Below are positions 26,164 through 35,306 of a stretch of 64,000 nt of DNA, in pieces (position 1 is the stretch's first letter; each line of letters opens with the position of its first letter). Position numbers and translations under genes: made by a program. The DNA is from Actinomycetota bacterium (lineage in GTDB: Bacteria; Actinomycetota; Nitriliruptoria; Nitriliruptorales; JAHWKO01), in assembly GCA_019347675.1 (NCBI GenBank), contig JAHWKW010000006.1:62001-126000 (forward strand), in the 5' to 3' direction. Below the pieces are notes generated by a model. The model did no database searches, was not told the DNA's origin, and saw only the letters and a list, made by a program, of their open reading frames with translations.

Positions 26164-27627
26164 TCAACGGCTGGATGTTGCCCGTCGGATGTCGCGCAGC
26201 TGTCCCTCCACCCAGGCGTACACATCGTTGTCGTGCACGCGGGCTGCCATGCGCTCGAGGCGTTCGCGGCGGTCGTCGGGGTCGAGCTCCAGCGCCTCTT
26301 CGATCCGTGCCGACAGGCCCTCAACGTCGAACGGGTTGCACGTCACGGCCTCCGGGAGGTCGTCCGCCGCGCCCGTGAACTCGCTGAGCACCAGCGCGCC
26401 GAACCCCTCGCCGGCCGCCTGGCACACCACGAACTCCTTCGCGATCAGGTTCATGCCGTCCTTCAACGGCGTGACCAGGGCCACGTTGGCCAGGCGGTAG
26501 TAGGCCACCAGCCGTTGTTGGGGCACGCCACGGTGCACGTAGTAGACGGGGATGTCGCCTCCGGGATCGGTGAACCGTCCGTTGATGCGACCGACCTCCT
26601 GTTCCACGTCGGCACGCAGCTGGCGGTACTCCTGCACGTTCTCGCGGCTGGGCACCGCGATCTGCACGAACGCGAGCTTCCCACGTAGGTCGTTGCGGCG
26701 CTCCAGCAGCAGCTCGATGGCCTTCAGGCGCGCGTGGATGCCCTTGGTGTAGTCGAGGCGGTCAACGCCCAGGACCACCGTCCGCCCCGCGAACTGCTCG
26801 CGGAGGCTGGCGAGTTCCCTCTGCGCGTCCTCGTTCGTGGCCATCGACGCGAACGCCGCCGCGTCGATCGAGACCGGGTGCCCCCCGGTCGACACCCGTC
26901 GCCCCTCGGGGAGGACCACCTCGTGGTTCTCGACCCCGATCTTGTGCGGAAGCAGGCGGTCGACCGCGCCGAGGAAGTTGTCGCGGAAGCGGTCGGTGTG
27001 GAACGCGACGAGGTCCGCACCGAGCAGCCCCTCGAGGATCTCCTCCCGCCACGGCAGCCGGGCGAACAGCTCCGGAGGCGGGAACGGGATGTGCAGGAAG
27101 AACCCGATCGGGTTGTCTGGACGCCGTTCGCGTAGGAGCCGCGGCAGCAACGTCAGGTGGTAGTCGTGCACCCACAACAGCGGCTCACGGTCACCGTCGA
27201 ATCCAACCTGCTCCGAAGCCTCGGCGAAGATGTGGTTGACCTCCTGGTACGTCTCCCACAACCCGCGCTCGAACACCGGCTCCTTGACGAGGTCGTGGAA
27301 CAGGGGCCACAGCGTGCGGTTGGCGAAGCCGTAGTAGTAGCCCTGCAGCTGCGCGTGCGACAGGCTGATCGGGATCAGCTCGATGTCCACGCCGTCCAAG
27401 TGGCGAGGCACGTCGTCGGCGCCGCCGTTCCACCCCATCCAGGCACCGTCCTGACTCTCCATGATCGGGAGCAGTGCGGTGACCAGCCCGCCGGTGCTCG
27501 GCTTCCAGCTGCCCTGCTGTTTCTTCACGGGCAGCCGGTTGGCGATGGCGACGAGCGGGCGATCGATCAGCTGTTGCGGGTCCCCGTTGCGGGCGCACAC
27601 CGTCGCCTCCTCATGCGTCGTGGCCAC
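26164..27627 (-). CDS. otsA: alpha,alpha-trehalose-phosphate synthase (UDP-forming)
   Basis: It makes trehalose-6-phosphate from UDP-glucose and glucose-6-phosphate, for osmotic and desiccation protection. It is 487 aa and family GT20. Signatures are IANRLPVKK near the N-terminus, WVHDYHLTLLP, GFFLHIPFPPPELF, LGVDRLDYTKGI, and the donor-binding KDGMNLIAKEFV with VLSEFTGAA. The start is GTG 27627. No trehalose-phosphate phosphatase (otsB) lies next to it. It converges on the zinc-ribbon gene with a 4-bp gap. Confidence 0.95.
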   Translation of the reverse strand: MATTHEEATVCARNGDPQQLIDRPLVAIANRLPVKKQQGSWKPSTGGLVTALLPIMESQDGAWMGWNGGADDVPRHLDGVDIELIPISLSHAQLQGYYYGFANRTLWPLFHDLVKEPVFERGLWETYQEVNHIFAEASEQVGFDGDREPLLWVHDYHLTLLPRLLRERRPDNPIGFFLHIPFPPPELFARLPWREEILEGLLGADLVAFHTDRFRDNFLGAVDRLLPHKIGVENHEVVLPEGRRVSTGGHPVSIDAAAFASMATNEDAQRELASLREQFAGRTVVLGVDRLDYTKGIHARLKAIELLLERRNDLRGKLAFVQIAVPSRENVQEYRQLRADVEQEVGRINGRFTDPGGDIPVYYVHRGVPQQRLVAYYRLANVALVTPLKDGMNLIAKEFVVCQAAGEGFGALVLSEFTGAADDLPEAVTCNPFDVEGLSARIEEALELDPDDRRERLERMAARVHDNDVYAWVEGQLRDIRRATSSR

Positions 27628-27669
27628 CTTAGTGGTTGCCGGTCGGGCCGTTCCCGGGTGCTGCGGTCG

Positions 27670-28473
27670 TCAGGGAAGCGGGTCGAGGTTGGCGTCGATG
27701 TGGGCCTGGAACGCCTCCCGGGTCGCCTCGGTGACGGGGCCTGGGGCGGGGAACTCCGCGTCGCCGACGGCGTGAACCGCGACGACGGGGCGCGTGGCCG
27801 ACAGCACGAACACCTCCTGAGCGGCCAGCAGGTCGTCGAGCGGATGCACGCCGAGACGGACGTCGATGACCCCGCGGAGCTGCGCCAGCGTGATCGAGTC
27901 GAGGATCGGTAGCTGGCGTGGGTCGGGGGAGTGGATCCGGTCGGCTCGGACCCACGCGATCGCGGCCGTGGGGACCTCCAGGACGGTCCCGCCGGAGGTG
28001 ATCAGCGCATCGTCGGCGTGCTGGCGTTGGGCCTCCCGTGTGGCGTAGGTGTTGACCGCGTACGACAGCGTCTTCACACCGCTCAGGGCCGTGCGCCACG
28101 GCAGCTCCATCGGTTGCAGCGCGAAGCTCTTCGGCCAGGTCGACTGGTACACCAGGCCCCGGACGGTCCCACCGCGGGTCACGATCAGCCTCACGGCGCC
28201 GTCCCGCTCACCCCAGGCGGCCAGCAGGTCGGTGACGACCTGCCGCAGGCTCGGCAGACGGATGCCCAGAGCCTTCGCCGAGCGCCGCATCCGCGCGAGG
28301 TGTCCTTCCAGGGCGTGGGTCCGTCCGCGCCGGACCAGGATCGCCTCGAACACGGCGTCGCCACGCAGGAAGCCGTCGTCGAGGAGGGGGACGGTCGCCT
28401 CGCTGGCGGGCAGGACGCGACCCTCCGCCCACGCGATCGGGCGTGCCTGACGGGTCCCTTCGGTCTGAGCCAC
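27670..28473 (-). CDS. class IV PLP aminotransferase (branched-chain aminotransferase / aminodeoxychorismate lyase family)
   Basis: A fold-type IV PLP enzyme of about 267 aa. LLDDGFLRGDAVFEAI is the family's N-terminal motif. The lysine in SGVKTLSYAVN is the expected cofactor anchor, and TSGGTVLEVPTAAIAW is the phosphate/substrate loop (normally NV or TS here). The GTG at 28473 is chosen because the conserved region starts soon after it; the reading frame is open much further upstream but runs through rnpB. Whether it is IlvE-like, PabC-like or a D-amino-acid enzyme cannot be decided by eye. Confidence 0.85.
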   Translation of the reverse strand: MAQTEGTRQARPIAWAEGRVLPASEATVPLLDDGFLRGDAVFEAILVRRGRTHALEGHLARMRRSAKALGIRLPSLRQVVTDLLAAWGERDGAVRLIVTRGGTVRGLVYQSTWPKSFALQPMELPWRTALSGVKTLSYAVNTYATREAQRQHADDALITSGGTVLEVPTAAIAWVRADRIHSPDPRQLPILDSITLAQLRGVIDVRLGVHPLDDLLAAQEVFVLSATRPVVAVHAVGDAEFPAPGPVTEATREAFQAHIDANLDPLP

Positions 28474-28598
28474 GGCGCCATCCTCGCAGACGCTGCGGTG
28501 ATCTGGCACCCGCCGCCGTGCTGGCCCCGCGCGGGATGGTCCCAGGCCAACTTCGCGTTGTACACGGTGCGACAGGGGCGCCCCCCACCGCGGTGACG

Positions 28599-28604
28599 TA
28601 CCCT
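28599..28604 (+). promoter_or_regulatory. TAnnnT -10 hexamer of rnpB
   Basis: TACCCT ends 9 nt before the first base of the RNase P RNA closing stem, the right distance for transcription to begin at about 28611-28614. Confidence 0.45.
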
Positions 28605-28613
28605 GCCGGCGAT

Positions 28614-28985
28614 GCGGGAGGAGCGGCCAGGCGACCGCGGCGCCGACGACGGTGTCGAGGAAAGTCCGGACTCCACAGGGCAGGATGCTGGGTAACTCCC
28701 AGGCGCGGTGACGCGCGGAAAGCGCAACAGAGAGCAGACCGCCTCCGCCACGCGGAGGTAAGGGTGAAACGGTGGTGTAAGAGACCACCAGCGTCCCAGG
28801 TGACTGGGATGGCTAGGCAAGCCCCATCCGGAGCAAGGCCAAGCAGGGACAGGGTGGCCCGCCCGCGACGTCCCAGGTAGGCCGCTAGAGGCGTCGGGTA
28901 ACCGGCGTCCCAGAGAGATGGTCGCCACCCGCCGTTCGCAACGGCGGCGGGGACAGGATCCGGCTTACCGGCCGACTCCTCCCGC
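28614..28985 (+). ncRNA. rnpB: RNase P RNA, type A
   Basis: The catalytic RNA that matures tRNA 5' ends. The terminal helix P1 is perfect: GCGGGAGGAG at 28614-28623 pairs with CTCCTCCCGC at the 3' end. Universally conserved blocks are present in order: GAGGAAAGTCCGGACTCC (P3-P4 side), ACAGAGAGCAGACCGCC, GGGTGAAACGGTGGTGTAAG, AGAGAGATGGTCGCC and ACAGGATCCGGCTTACCG (the other side of P4). The length of about 372 nt suits a bacterial type A RNA. It lies between the aminotransferase and amidase genes, about 2.5 kb from the Nif3/zinc-ribbon pair. Confidence 0.97.
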
Positions 28986-29007
28986 ATCCCACCGACGGGA
29001 GTGAGCG

Positions 29008-30414
29008 GTGTCAGACCTCGCGTTCGCCCCTGCGCTCGAGCAGGCCCGGCTGATCCGCGACCGTGAGGTGTCGTCGCGGGAACTCATCGAGCTGTACCTG
29101 CGTCGGATCGAGGCGCACGACCACGCCCTGAACAGCTACGTGCGGGTACTGGCCGAGCAGGCACGGCAGATCGCCGCAGCCAAGGACCAGCAGACCACCC
29201 GGGGTGGTTCCTTGCCGCCGTTCCACGGCGTTCCTGTCTCGATCAAGGAGATGAACCTGCTGGAAGGATCGCCCGCGACGATGGGCTCTCGGGCGCTGGC
29301 TGACCTGATCGCTCCGGCCGACGACGAGGTCGTCGCACGACTCAAGCGAGCGGGCATGGTGCCCCTGGGCAAGACCAACGTCCCGGAACTGGGGACAGTG
29401 CCCTACACCGAACCGGTGCTGTTCGGTGCGGCCCGCAACCCGTGGAACCGCGGGCACACGCCCGGTGGGTCCTCAGGCGGGGCGGCGGCCGCGTTGGCGG
29501 CGGGGTTGTGTCCCGCGTCGCAGGGTTCGGACGGCGGCGGGTCCCTGCGGATCCCCGCTTCCAACACCGGAGTGGTCGGGCTCAAGCCGACCCGCGACCG
29601 GGTCAGCAACGCCCCGCTGTTCGGCGACATCGGCTTCGGGTTCGTCGCCCACGGCATGCTCACCCGCACGGTCGCCGACGGGGCGGCGTTCCTGGACGTT
29701 CTGGCCGGCTACGTCCCCGGCGACCCCGGGATGCTCCCCCCGCCTGCGCGGCCGTTCCGCGACGAGGTCGGACAGGATCCCGGACGCGTCCGGGTCGGCG
29801 TGTTCCGCGAAGGGCCAGACGGGCCCTACGCCCCGCAGGTCCGCGACGCCCTCGACCACGTTTGCGCGTCCCTCGACCAGCTCGGCCACGAGGTCGTCGA
29901 GAGCGACGGCGCCGTCCCCGACCACGTCACCACAGCGTTCGAGGAGACGTGGGCTGCGCTGGTCGCCAGCCAACCGCTGCAGCGCGACAGGTTCGAGCCG
30001 ATCAACCAGTGGCTCGCCGAGTGGGGCGATCAGCTCACCGGCGGAGAGGTCCTGGCCAACCAGTTCCAGCTGCAGCTGTTCTGCCGGGCTTTCCAGGCCC
30101 GCTTCCACGACGAGTTCGACCAGCTGGTGTTCCCGGTGGTGACCCGCCTTCCGCTGCGGGTCGGGGAGTTCGCCGACCTGGAGCCAGCCCACACGTGGGC
30201 CGCGGTCAAGCACTACGTCGGTGTCACCCCGCTGATCAACGCCACCGGCCAGCCCGCGGTGTCGCTCCCGGTGCACCGCGACGTCGCCACCGGACTGCCG
30301 ATCGGCATCCAGCTGGTCGGCCGCTTCGCCGACGAGGCCGGCGTGCTGCGCCTGGCCGGCCAGCTGGAATCGGCCCGGCCGTGGCACGACGATCGCCCGC
30401 CGGGCGTCACCTGA
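29008..30414 (+). CDS. amidase (amidase signature family)
   Basis: A 468-aa Ser-cisSer-Lys hydrolase. The triad is visible as Lys in VSIKEMN (about residue 79), Ser in GSDGGGSLRIPAS, and the Gly/Ser loop TPGGSSGGAAAALAAG. The C-terminal NATGQPAVSLPV and GLPIGIQLVG are also standard. The family includes GatA, but no gatB or gatC is adjacent and the sequence looks like a free-standing amidase. The substrate is unknown. The start is GTG 29008, 22 bp after the 3' end of rnpB. Confidence 0.9.
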   Translation: MSDLAFAPALEQARLIRDREVSSRELIELYLRRIEAHDHALNSYVRVLAEQARQIAAAKDQQTTRGGSLPPFHGVPVSIKEMNLLEGSPATMGSRALADLIAPADDEVVARLKRAGMVPLGKTNVPELGTVPYTEPVLFGAARNPWNRGHTPGGSSGGAAAALAAGLCPASQGSDGGGSLRIPASNTGVVGLKPTRDRVSNAPLFGDIGFGFVAHGMLTRTVADGAAFLDVLAGYVPGDPGMLPPPARPFRDEVGQDPGRVRVGVFREGPDGPYAPQVRDALDHVCASLDQLGHEVVESDGAVPDHVTTAFEETWAALVASQPLQRDRFEPINQWLAEWGDQLTGGEVLANQFQLQLFCRAFQARFHDEFDQLVFPVVTRLPLRVGEFADLEPAHTWAAVKHYVGVTPLINATGQPAVSLPVHRDVATGLPIGIQLVGRFADEAGVLRLAGQLESARPWHDDRPPGVT

Positions 30415-30446
30415 CGACGCTGGGTGCGCGCCGCCACGGGGATGCG

Positions 30447-31853
30447 CTACTCGACCGGAGCGCCCTCGGGCGTGCCCCCGCGTGGGTTGACCCACACGGT
30501 CTTGACGTTGCAGAACTCCTGCGCTCCCAGCCAGCCGAGTTCCCGGCCGTACCCGGAGTCCTTCACCCCGCCGAACGGGAGTCGCGGATCGGACGTCACG
30601 ATGTCGTTGACGAACACAACGCCGGACTCGACCTGCGCGGCGAGCCGTTCGCCACGGCCGACGTCCCGGGTCCAGATGGACGCGCCCAGCCCGTACCGTG
30701 ACGAGTTCGCCAGCGCCACGGCCGCCTCCTCGTGTTCGGCGTCCATCACGACAGCGAACGGACCGAACGTCTCCTCCGTGCACGCAGGTGCTTCGGCGTT
30801 CGAGTCGCGGATGATCGTCGGCTGGTAGAAGAATCCGGGCCGGTCGAGTGGTTCCCCGCCGATCAGCAGCGACCCGCCGTCGTGGTGGGCGAGGGTGCGC
30901 TGCACCTGGTCGTGCAGCGTGTCACGCAGGTCGTCGCGAGCCAGGGGCCCGATCGCGGTGCCCTCGTCCATCGGGTCGCCGACCGCCATGGCCTCGACCT
31001 CGGCGCGGAAGCGCTCCAGGAAGTCCTCGTAGACGTCGCGGAGCACGATGAACCGCTTCGCGGCGATGCAGCTCTGTCCCGAGTTCTGCATGCGAGCCTT
31101 CGCCGCCGACCGGGCGGTCTGTTCCAGGTCGGCGTCGGCGAGCACGATGAACGGATCCGACCCGCCGAGTTCCAGCACGGTCTTGCGCAAGTGCTGTCCG
31201 GCGGTCGAGGCGACGGCGCGCCCAGCCCGGTCGCTGCCGGTGAGGGTCACCCCGCGGATGCGGTCATCGCCCATGATCTCGGCGAGCTCGTCGTGGTCGA
31301 CCAGCAGCGCCTCGAAGCCCCCGTCGGACAGACCCGCGTGGTGGAAGATCTCCTCGATCGCCAGCGCACACCCGGTGGTGTTCCGCGAGTGGCTCAGCAG
31401 CGCCACGTTCCCCGCGGCGAGGTTCGGCACGGCGAAGCGGAACACCTGCCAGAAGGGGAAGTTCCACGGCATGATCGCCAGGACCGGCCCGATCGGGTCG
31501 TACCGCACGTACGAGCTGTGCGCGTCGGTGTGGACGGTGCGGGGCGCCAGGTAGCCGCCCGCCGCGTCCACGTAATGGCGGCACAGCCACACGCACTTGT
31601 CGATCTCGGCGCGCGACTGGGTGATCGGCTTGCCCATCTCGCGGGTGATCAGCTCGGCGTACTCATCGCGGCGCGCGTCCAGGCGGTCGGCGGCCGCGGC
31701 GAGGACCTTCACACGGTCGTCGACGGTGACGGGCCGCCACTCCTCGATCCAGAACGTCCAGGCGCGGGCCAGCTTCCAGGCGACCGCATCGTCATCGTGG
31801 GTCTGGTACGTCTCGAGTTGTTCGCCGGTCGCCGGGTTGATCGTCGTGATCAC
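30447..31853 (-). CDS. NAD(P)-dependent aldehyde dehydrogenase (succinate-semialdehyde type)
   Basis: A 468-aa aldehyde dehydrogenase that oxidises an aldehyde to its acid. MPWNFPFWQVFRF, TGSDRAGRAVA, LELGGSDPFIV (catalytic Glu) and QNSGQSCIAAKRFIV (catalytic Cys) are all present, and the C-terminal PFGGVKDSGYGRELG is typical of succinate-semialdehyde dehydrogenases. GTG 31853 is favoured because GGAGGG lies 8 nt upstream; ATG 31868 is in frame and would add five residues. It is divergent from hemE by about 160 bp. Substrate assignment is by general resemblance only. Confidence 0.9.
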   Translation of the reverse strand: MITTINPATGEQLETYQTHDDDAVAWKLARAWTFWIEEWRPVTVDDRVKVLAAAADRLDARRDEYAELITREMGKPITQSRAEIDKCVWLCRHYVDAAGGYLAPRTVHTDAHSSYVRYDPIGPVLAIMPWNFPFWQVFRFAVPNLAAGNVALLSHSRNTTGCALAIEEIFHHAGLSDGGFEALLVDHDELAEIMGDDRIRGVTLTGSDRAGRAVASTAGQHLRKTVLELGGSDPFIVLADADLEQTARSAAKARMQNSGQSCIAAKRFIVLRDVYEDFLERFRAEVEAMAVGDPMDEGTAIGPLARDDLRDTLHDQVQRTLAHHDGGSLLIGGEPLDRPGFFYQPTIIRDSNAEAPACTEETFGPFAVVMDAEHEEAAVALANSSRYGLGASIWTRDVGRGERLAAQVESGVVFVNDIVTSDPRLPFGGVKDSGYGRELGWLGAQEFCNVKTVWVNPRGGTPEGAPVE

Positions 31854-32016
31854 CGCTGCACCCTCCATCGTGTCCCCACGTCCATCCAACGGCGTGACAG
31901 CGTCGCCCTCAACCGTGGCCGGTGAGCTTCCGGACGTGCGCGGCGGCGGTCGAGGCAGTTGCCGCATCACCAGCTGTCCGGCACGGTAGGCGTCACAGCC
32001 AGCCCGCGGAGCCAAC

Positions 32017-33129
32017 GTGGCCGTCGACCCGTTCCTCGCTGCCTGCCGCGGCGAGCCCCACGACCGGGTCCCGGTGTGGTTCATGCGTCAGGCGGGCCGC
32101 TCGCTCCCCGAGTACCGCCGCATCCGTGAACGCCATGCGATGCACGAGGTGATCGCCACGCCGGATCTCGCGGTGGAGGTGACCCTGCAGCCGGTGCGCC
32201 GCTACAACGTGGACGCCGCCATCCTGTTCTCCGACATCGTCACGCCACTGCAGGCGATCGGTGTGGGCATCGAGCTCCGCGAGGGGATCGGCCCGGTGAT
32301 CCGAGAGCCGTTCCGCCGGCCAGCGGACGTCCAGCGGCTACGGCCCCTGGAACCCGACGAGGACATCGCCTACGTGCTCGAGACCGTCCGGACGCTGGCC
32401 TCCGAGCTGGACGTGCCGCTGATCGGTTTCGCCGGCGCCCCGTTCACCCTGGCCAGCTACCTGATCGAAGGTGGCCCTTCGAAGAACCACGCGACCACCA
32501 AGGCACTGATGTTGGGCGCCCCCGCAACCTGGCACGCGCTGGTCGAACGGCTCGCGGACATCACGTCCGCGTCGCTGCGGGCCCAGGTTGCGGCGGGAGC
32601 CCAGGCGATCCAGCTGTTCGACTCCTGGGCCGGGGCACTGACCCCCCAGGACTACGCCCAGTCGGTCCTGCCCGTCACCCGCCGTGTCCTGGAAGGCCTG
32701 TCCGACCTCGCCGTTCCCCGCATCCACTTCGGGGTCGCAACCGGCGAGCTCCTGGTGCTCCTCGCCGAGGCGGGGGCCGACGTGGTCGGTGTCGACTGGC
32801 GGGTCCCCCTCGACACCGCCCGGGCCCGCTTGGCAGGCCGCACGGTCGGCGTCCAGGGCAACCTCGACCCGGCCGTGTGTCTCGCCCCGTGGCACGTGGT
32901 GGAGGCCCGCACGCGCGATGTGCTGCGCCGTGCCGGCGGCTCTCCCCGCCACATCTTCAACCTCGGCCACGGAGTGCTCCCCGACACCGACCCGGCAACG
33001 CTGGCACGGGTCGCCGACCTCGTCCACCACGAGGGCATGGTCCGCACGACGTCGGACACCGACGCGCTCGCAAGCGGTGGCGGGGCGCGCTCGCCCGCCG
33101 ACCCCGGTCGAGGTGGCCGTGCCACCTGA
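32017..33129 (+). CDS. hemE: uroporphyrinogen decarboxylase
   Basis: It removes the four acetate carboxyls of uroporphyrinogen III to give coproporphyrinogen III. The protein is 370 aa. Family motifs are [16 protein letters not shown] at about residues 20-35 (with the substrate-binding Arg), [40 protein letters not shown] and [11 protein letters not shown]. The last roughly 25 residues are Gly/Ala/Arg-rich and probably disordered, where the gene overlaps hemY. The start is GTG 32017. Confidence 0.96.
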   Translation: MAVDPFLAACRGEPHDRVPVWFMRQAGRSLPEYRRIRERHAMHEVIATPDLAVEVTLQPVRRYNVDAAILFSDIVTPLQAIGVGIELREGIGPVIREPFRRPADVQRLRPLEPDEDIAYVLETVRTLASELDVPLIGFAGAPFTLASYLIEGGPSKNHATTKALMLGAPATWHALVERLADITSASLRAQVAAGAQAIQLFDSWAGALTPQDYAQSVLPVTRRVLEGLSDLAVPRIHFGVATGELLVLLAEAGADVVGVDWRVPLDTARARLAGRTVGVQGNLDPAVCLAPWHVVEARTRDVLRRAGGSPRHIFNLGHGVLPDTDPATLARVADLVHHEGMVRTTSDTDALASGGGARSPADPGRGGRAT

Positions 33130-34474
33130 CCACCGCGTCGCCGTGATCGGGGGCGGCATCACCGGCCTGACGGCCGCGTGGACGTTGTGCACCGCTCCCA
33201 ACCCCCCGCATGTCACCCTCCTCGAGGCGGGACCGCGGCTGGGGGGGAAGCTGCACACCGAGCAGATCGACGGCGTGACGATCGAACTCGGCGCCGACGC
33301 GTTCGTGGGACACGCCGAGCCCCTGGAACTGCTACGCGAGGTCGGCTTGGGAGACGAGCTCGTCGCTCCCGACACGCGCGAGGTGTGGATCCGGTTCGGC
33401 GGCCGGTTGCACCCTCTGCCCGCCGGGCTCGTCCTGGGCGTCCCCACGCGGCTCGTGCCGCTGACTCGCTCGTCGCTGATCAGCCGCGGCGGCACGGCCC
33501 GGGCGGCGCTGGACCTGATCCTGCCGCGCCAACGCGACGTCGATGAACGATCGGTCGCTGCGCTGATCGCGCACCGGTTCGGTCGCGAGGTGCTCGAGCG
33601 TCTCGTCGAGCCGTTCCTCGCCGGGGTGTACGCGGGCGACGTCGACCAGCTCGAGGTCGCAGCAGCCACCCCCGACCTGGCCGCGGCCGCCCGCACCGGG
33701 CGGAGCCTGATGCGAGCGCTGGGCCGAGCTCGGGCAGCCTCCGGCGGCCCGACGTTCCGCAGCGTGGCGGGCGGCTTGCGCCGGTTGGTCGAGGCCTTGG
33801 CCGGGGCGCCGGGGCTGGATGTGCACATCGACAGCGTCGTGCGACGGCTGGAACCGTCCGGTGACGGGTACGTCCTCGAGCGCCCCGGCGGCTGGGATCA
33901 CGCCGATGCGGCGATCGTCGCGGTGCCCGCCCCGGCCGCGGCTGCGCTGCTCCGGCACGCCGCACCGGTCGCGGCCGCCGAGCTGGACGCCATCCCCTAC
34001 GCCTCCGTGGCCACCATCACGCTGGTGTACCCGCCCGGGAGCGCTCGGCTGGTGGGCAGCGGTGTGCTCGTTCCCCGGGTCGAGGAAGGGCTGGTCAAGG
34101 CGGCCACCTGGGTCAGTCAGAAGTGGGCGGGGCGCGTCGACGACGGCCGCATCGTGATCCGCGCGTCGGTTGGTCGTCACGGCGACGACGCGGCACTGCA
34201 GCTCGACGACGAAACCCTGGTGCTGGCGGTGCACCGCGAGCTGCACGACCTGGCGGGATCGGCGGCCTTGCCGGTCGCCTGGCGGGTGACACGCTGGAGG
34301 ACGGCGTTACCGCAGTACGTGATCGGCCACCGCAACCGGGTGGCGCGGGTGCGCGCCGCGACACGGCAGCTGCCGGGTGTGGAGCTCGCCGGTGCTGCAT
34401 ACGAGGGGGTGGGCATCGCCGCGTGCGTCCGACAGGGGCGCCACGCTGCCGCCCGACTGCTCGCCCGGCGCTGA
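33113..34474 (+). CDS. hemY: coproporphyrinogen III / protoporphyrinogen IX oxidase (HemY/HemG FAD type)
   Basis: A 453-aa FAD amine-oxidase-fold enzyme for a late haem step. The dinucleotide motif is [15 protein letters not shown] (about residues 9-23), then [11 protein letters not shown], a mid-protein [10 protein letters not shown], and the C-terminal [15 protein letters not shown] that closes the FAD site. In actinobacteria this enzyme usually acts in the coproporphyrin-dependent route. GTG 33113 gives a 17-bp overlap with hemE; GTG 33119 is also possible. No hemQ or hemH is nearby in this window. Confidence 0.92.
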   Translation: MAVPPDHRVAVIGGGITGLTAAWTLCTAPNPPHVTLLEAGPRLGGKLHTEQIDGVTIELGADAFVGHAEPLELLREVGLGDELVAPDTREVWIRFGGRLHPLPAGLVLGVPTRLVPLTRSSLISRGGTARAALDLILPRQRDVDERSVAALIAHRFGREVLERLVEPFLAGVYAGDVDQLEVAAATPDLAAAARTGRSLMRALGRARAASGGPTFRSVAGGLRRLVEALAGAPGLDVHIDSVVRRLEPSGDGYVLERPGGWDHADAAIVAVPAPAAAALLRHAAPVAAAELDAIPYASVATITLVYPPGSARLVGSGVLVPRVEEGLVKAATWVSQKWAGRVDDGRIVIRASVGRHGDDAALQLDDETLVLAVHRELHDLAGSAALPVAWRVTRWRTALPQYVIGHRNRVARVRAATRQLPGVELAGAAYEGVGIAACVRQGRHAAARLLARR

Positions 34475-34587
34475 CGCGGCACGTCGCGGCCGTCCGAACG
34501 GTCCCAGCCAGCGGCGACCGCCTCCCGGCCGTCGGCACATACTCGCAGCGGTGGGTCGTCCCGTCTCTCTGCATGGAGGAAGTGATC

Positions 34588-35306
34588 ATGCGCGTCGACA
34601 TCGTGATCCCGGCCGACAACGAGGAGGATCGCATCGGCGGGACGCTCGAGCAGTACCGGAACAGCTCGACGACGCTGACTTCAGGTTCCTCGTGGCGCTC
34701 GACGGCTGCACCGATGGGACGGCCGACGCCGTGGCCCGTCACCGCGACCGGGACGCACGCGTCGTTCTGCTCGACCTGCCGAAGCTGGGGAAGGGTGGTG
34801 TCATCCAGGAGGGGTTCGGCTACTGCGACGGTGCGTTCGTGGGATTCGTGGACGCCGACGCGGCGACACCTCCCGAGGAGTTCGCTGCCTACTTCGCGAT
34901 CGCGCTCCCGGCGGTCGGCGCGGCGGGCGCCGGGGTGGACACCGTCGGTGCGTTCTCGCTGATGGTCGCCAACTTCTCGGTCCACGTGCGTGCGTTGGTG
35001 GCCAACCTCCTCAGACGCCCGTCGGGGTTCACCGTGACACCGAAGGAGGGGGAGGCCGGCCCGCAACCCCGAGCCGTGTGGCCGGCACTGGCGCTGATCG
35101 CTGTCCTGACCGGCACGTCGGTGTACGGCCTGATCGTGGAGCGCAGCCCAGCGACGTTGAACAACGTCGCGTTCGCTGCCCTGCACGTCGCCGTCCTGAC
35201 CCGCGGAGTGCTCCCGGCGTTGCGACCGCCGCGCCCGGCGCTGCTCGAGACGACCGTCGCCGCTGACTTGGTCTCCGGTGAGGCGGTCGCCGGCGAGGCG
35301 CGATGA
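34588..35306 (+). pseudogene. glycosyltransferase family 2 chimera, frameshifted
   Basis: The gene opens at ATG 34588 (GGAGGA at 34575-34580) as a GT2 enzyme: MRVDIVIPADNEEDRIGG. At about 34658 the frame moves by one. The downstream frame continues the same domain as EQLDDADFRFLVALDGC and then GFVDADAATPPEEF. One G missing from the CGG-AAC run at 34657-34661 would explain it. From about 34890 the protein changes character: VTPKEGEAGP and the two-helix tail (about 35070-35220) match the C-terminus of a cellulose-synthase-like membrane glycosyltransferase, not the end of a soluble GT2. So two genes look fused by deletion and then frameshifted. A sequencing error could account for the frameshift, but not for the fusion. 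It overlaps the GH8 gene start by 4 bp. Confidence 0.7.

Noticed and set aside
28208-28987. Open frames running antisense through rnpB (including the upstream extension of the aminotransferase)
   Set aside because: The RNase P RNA is unmistakable on the plus strand; the aminotransferase has a better GTG start at 28473 beyond the RNA.
30447-32084. A longer start for the aldehyde dehydrogenase at 32084
   Set aside because: The extra 70 residues overlap the hemE start, lack family similarity and have no ribosome site.
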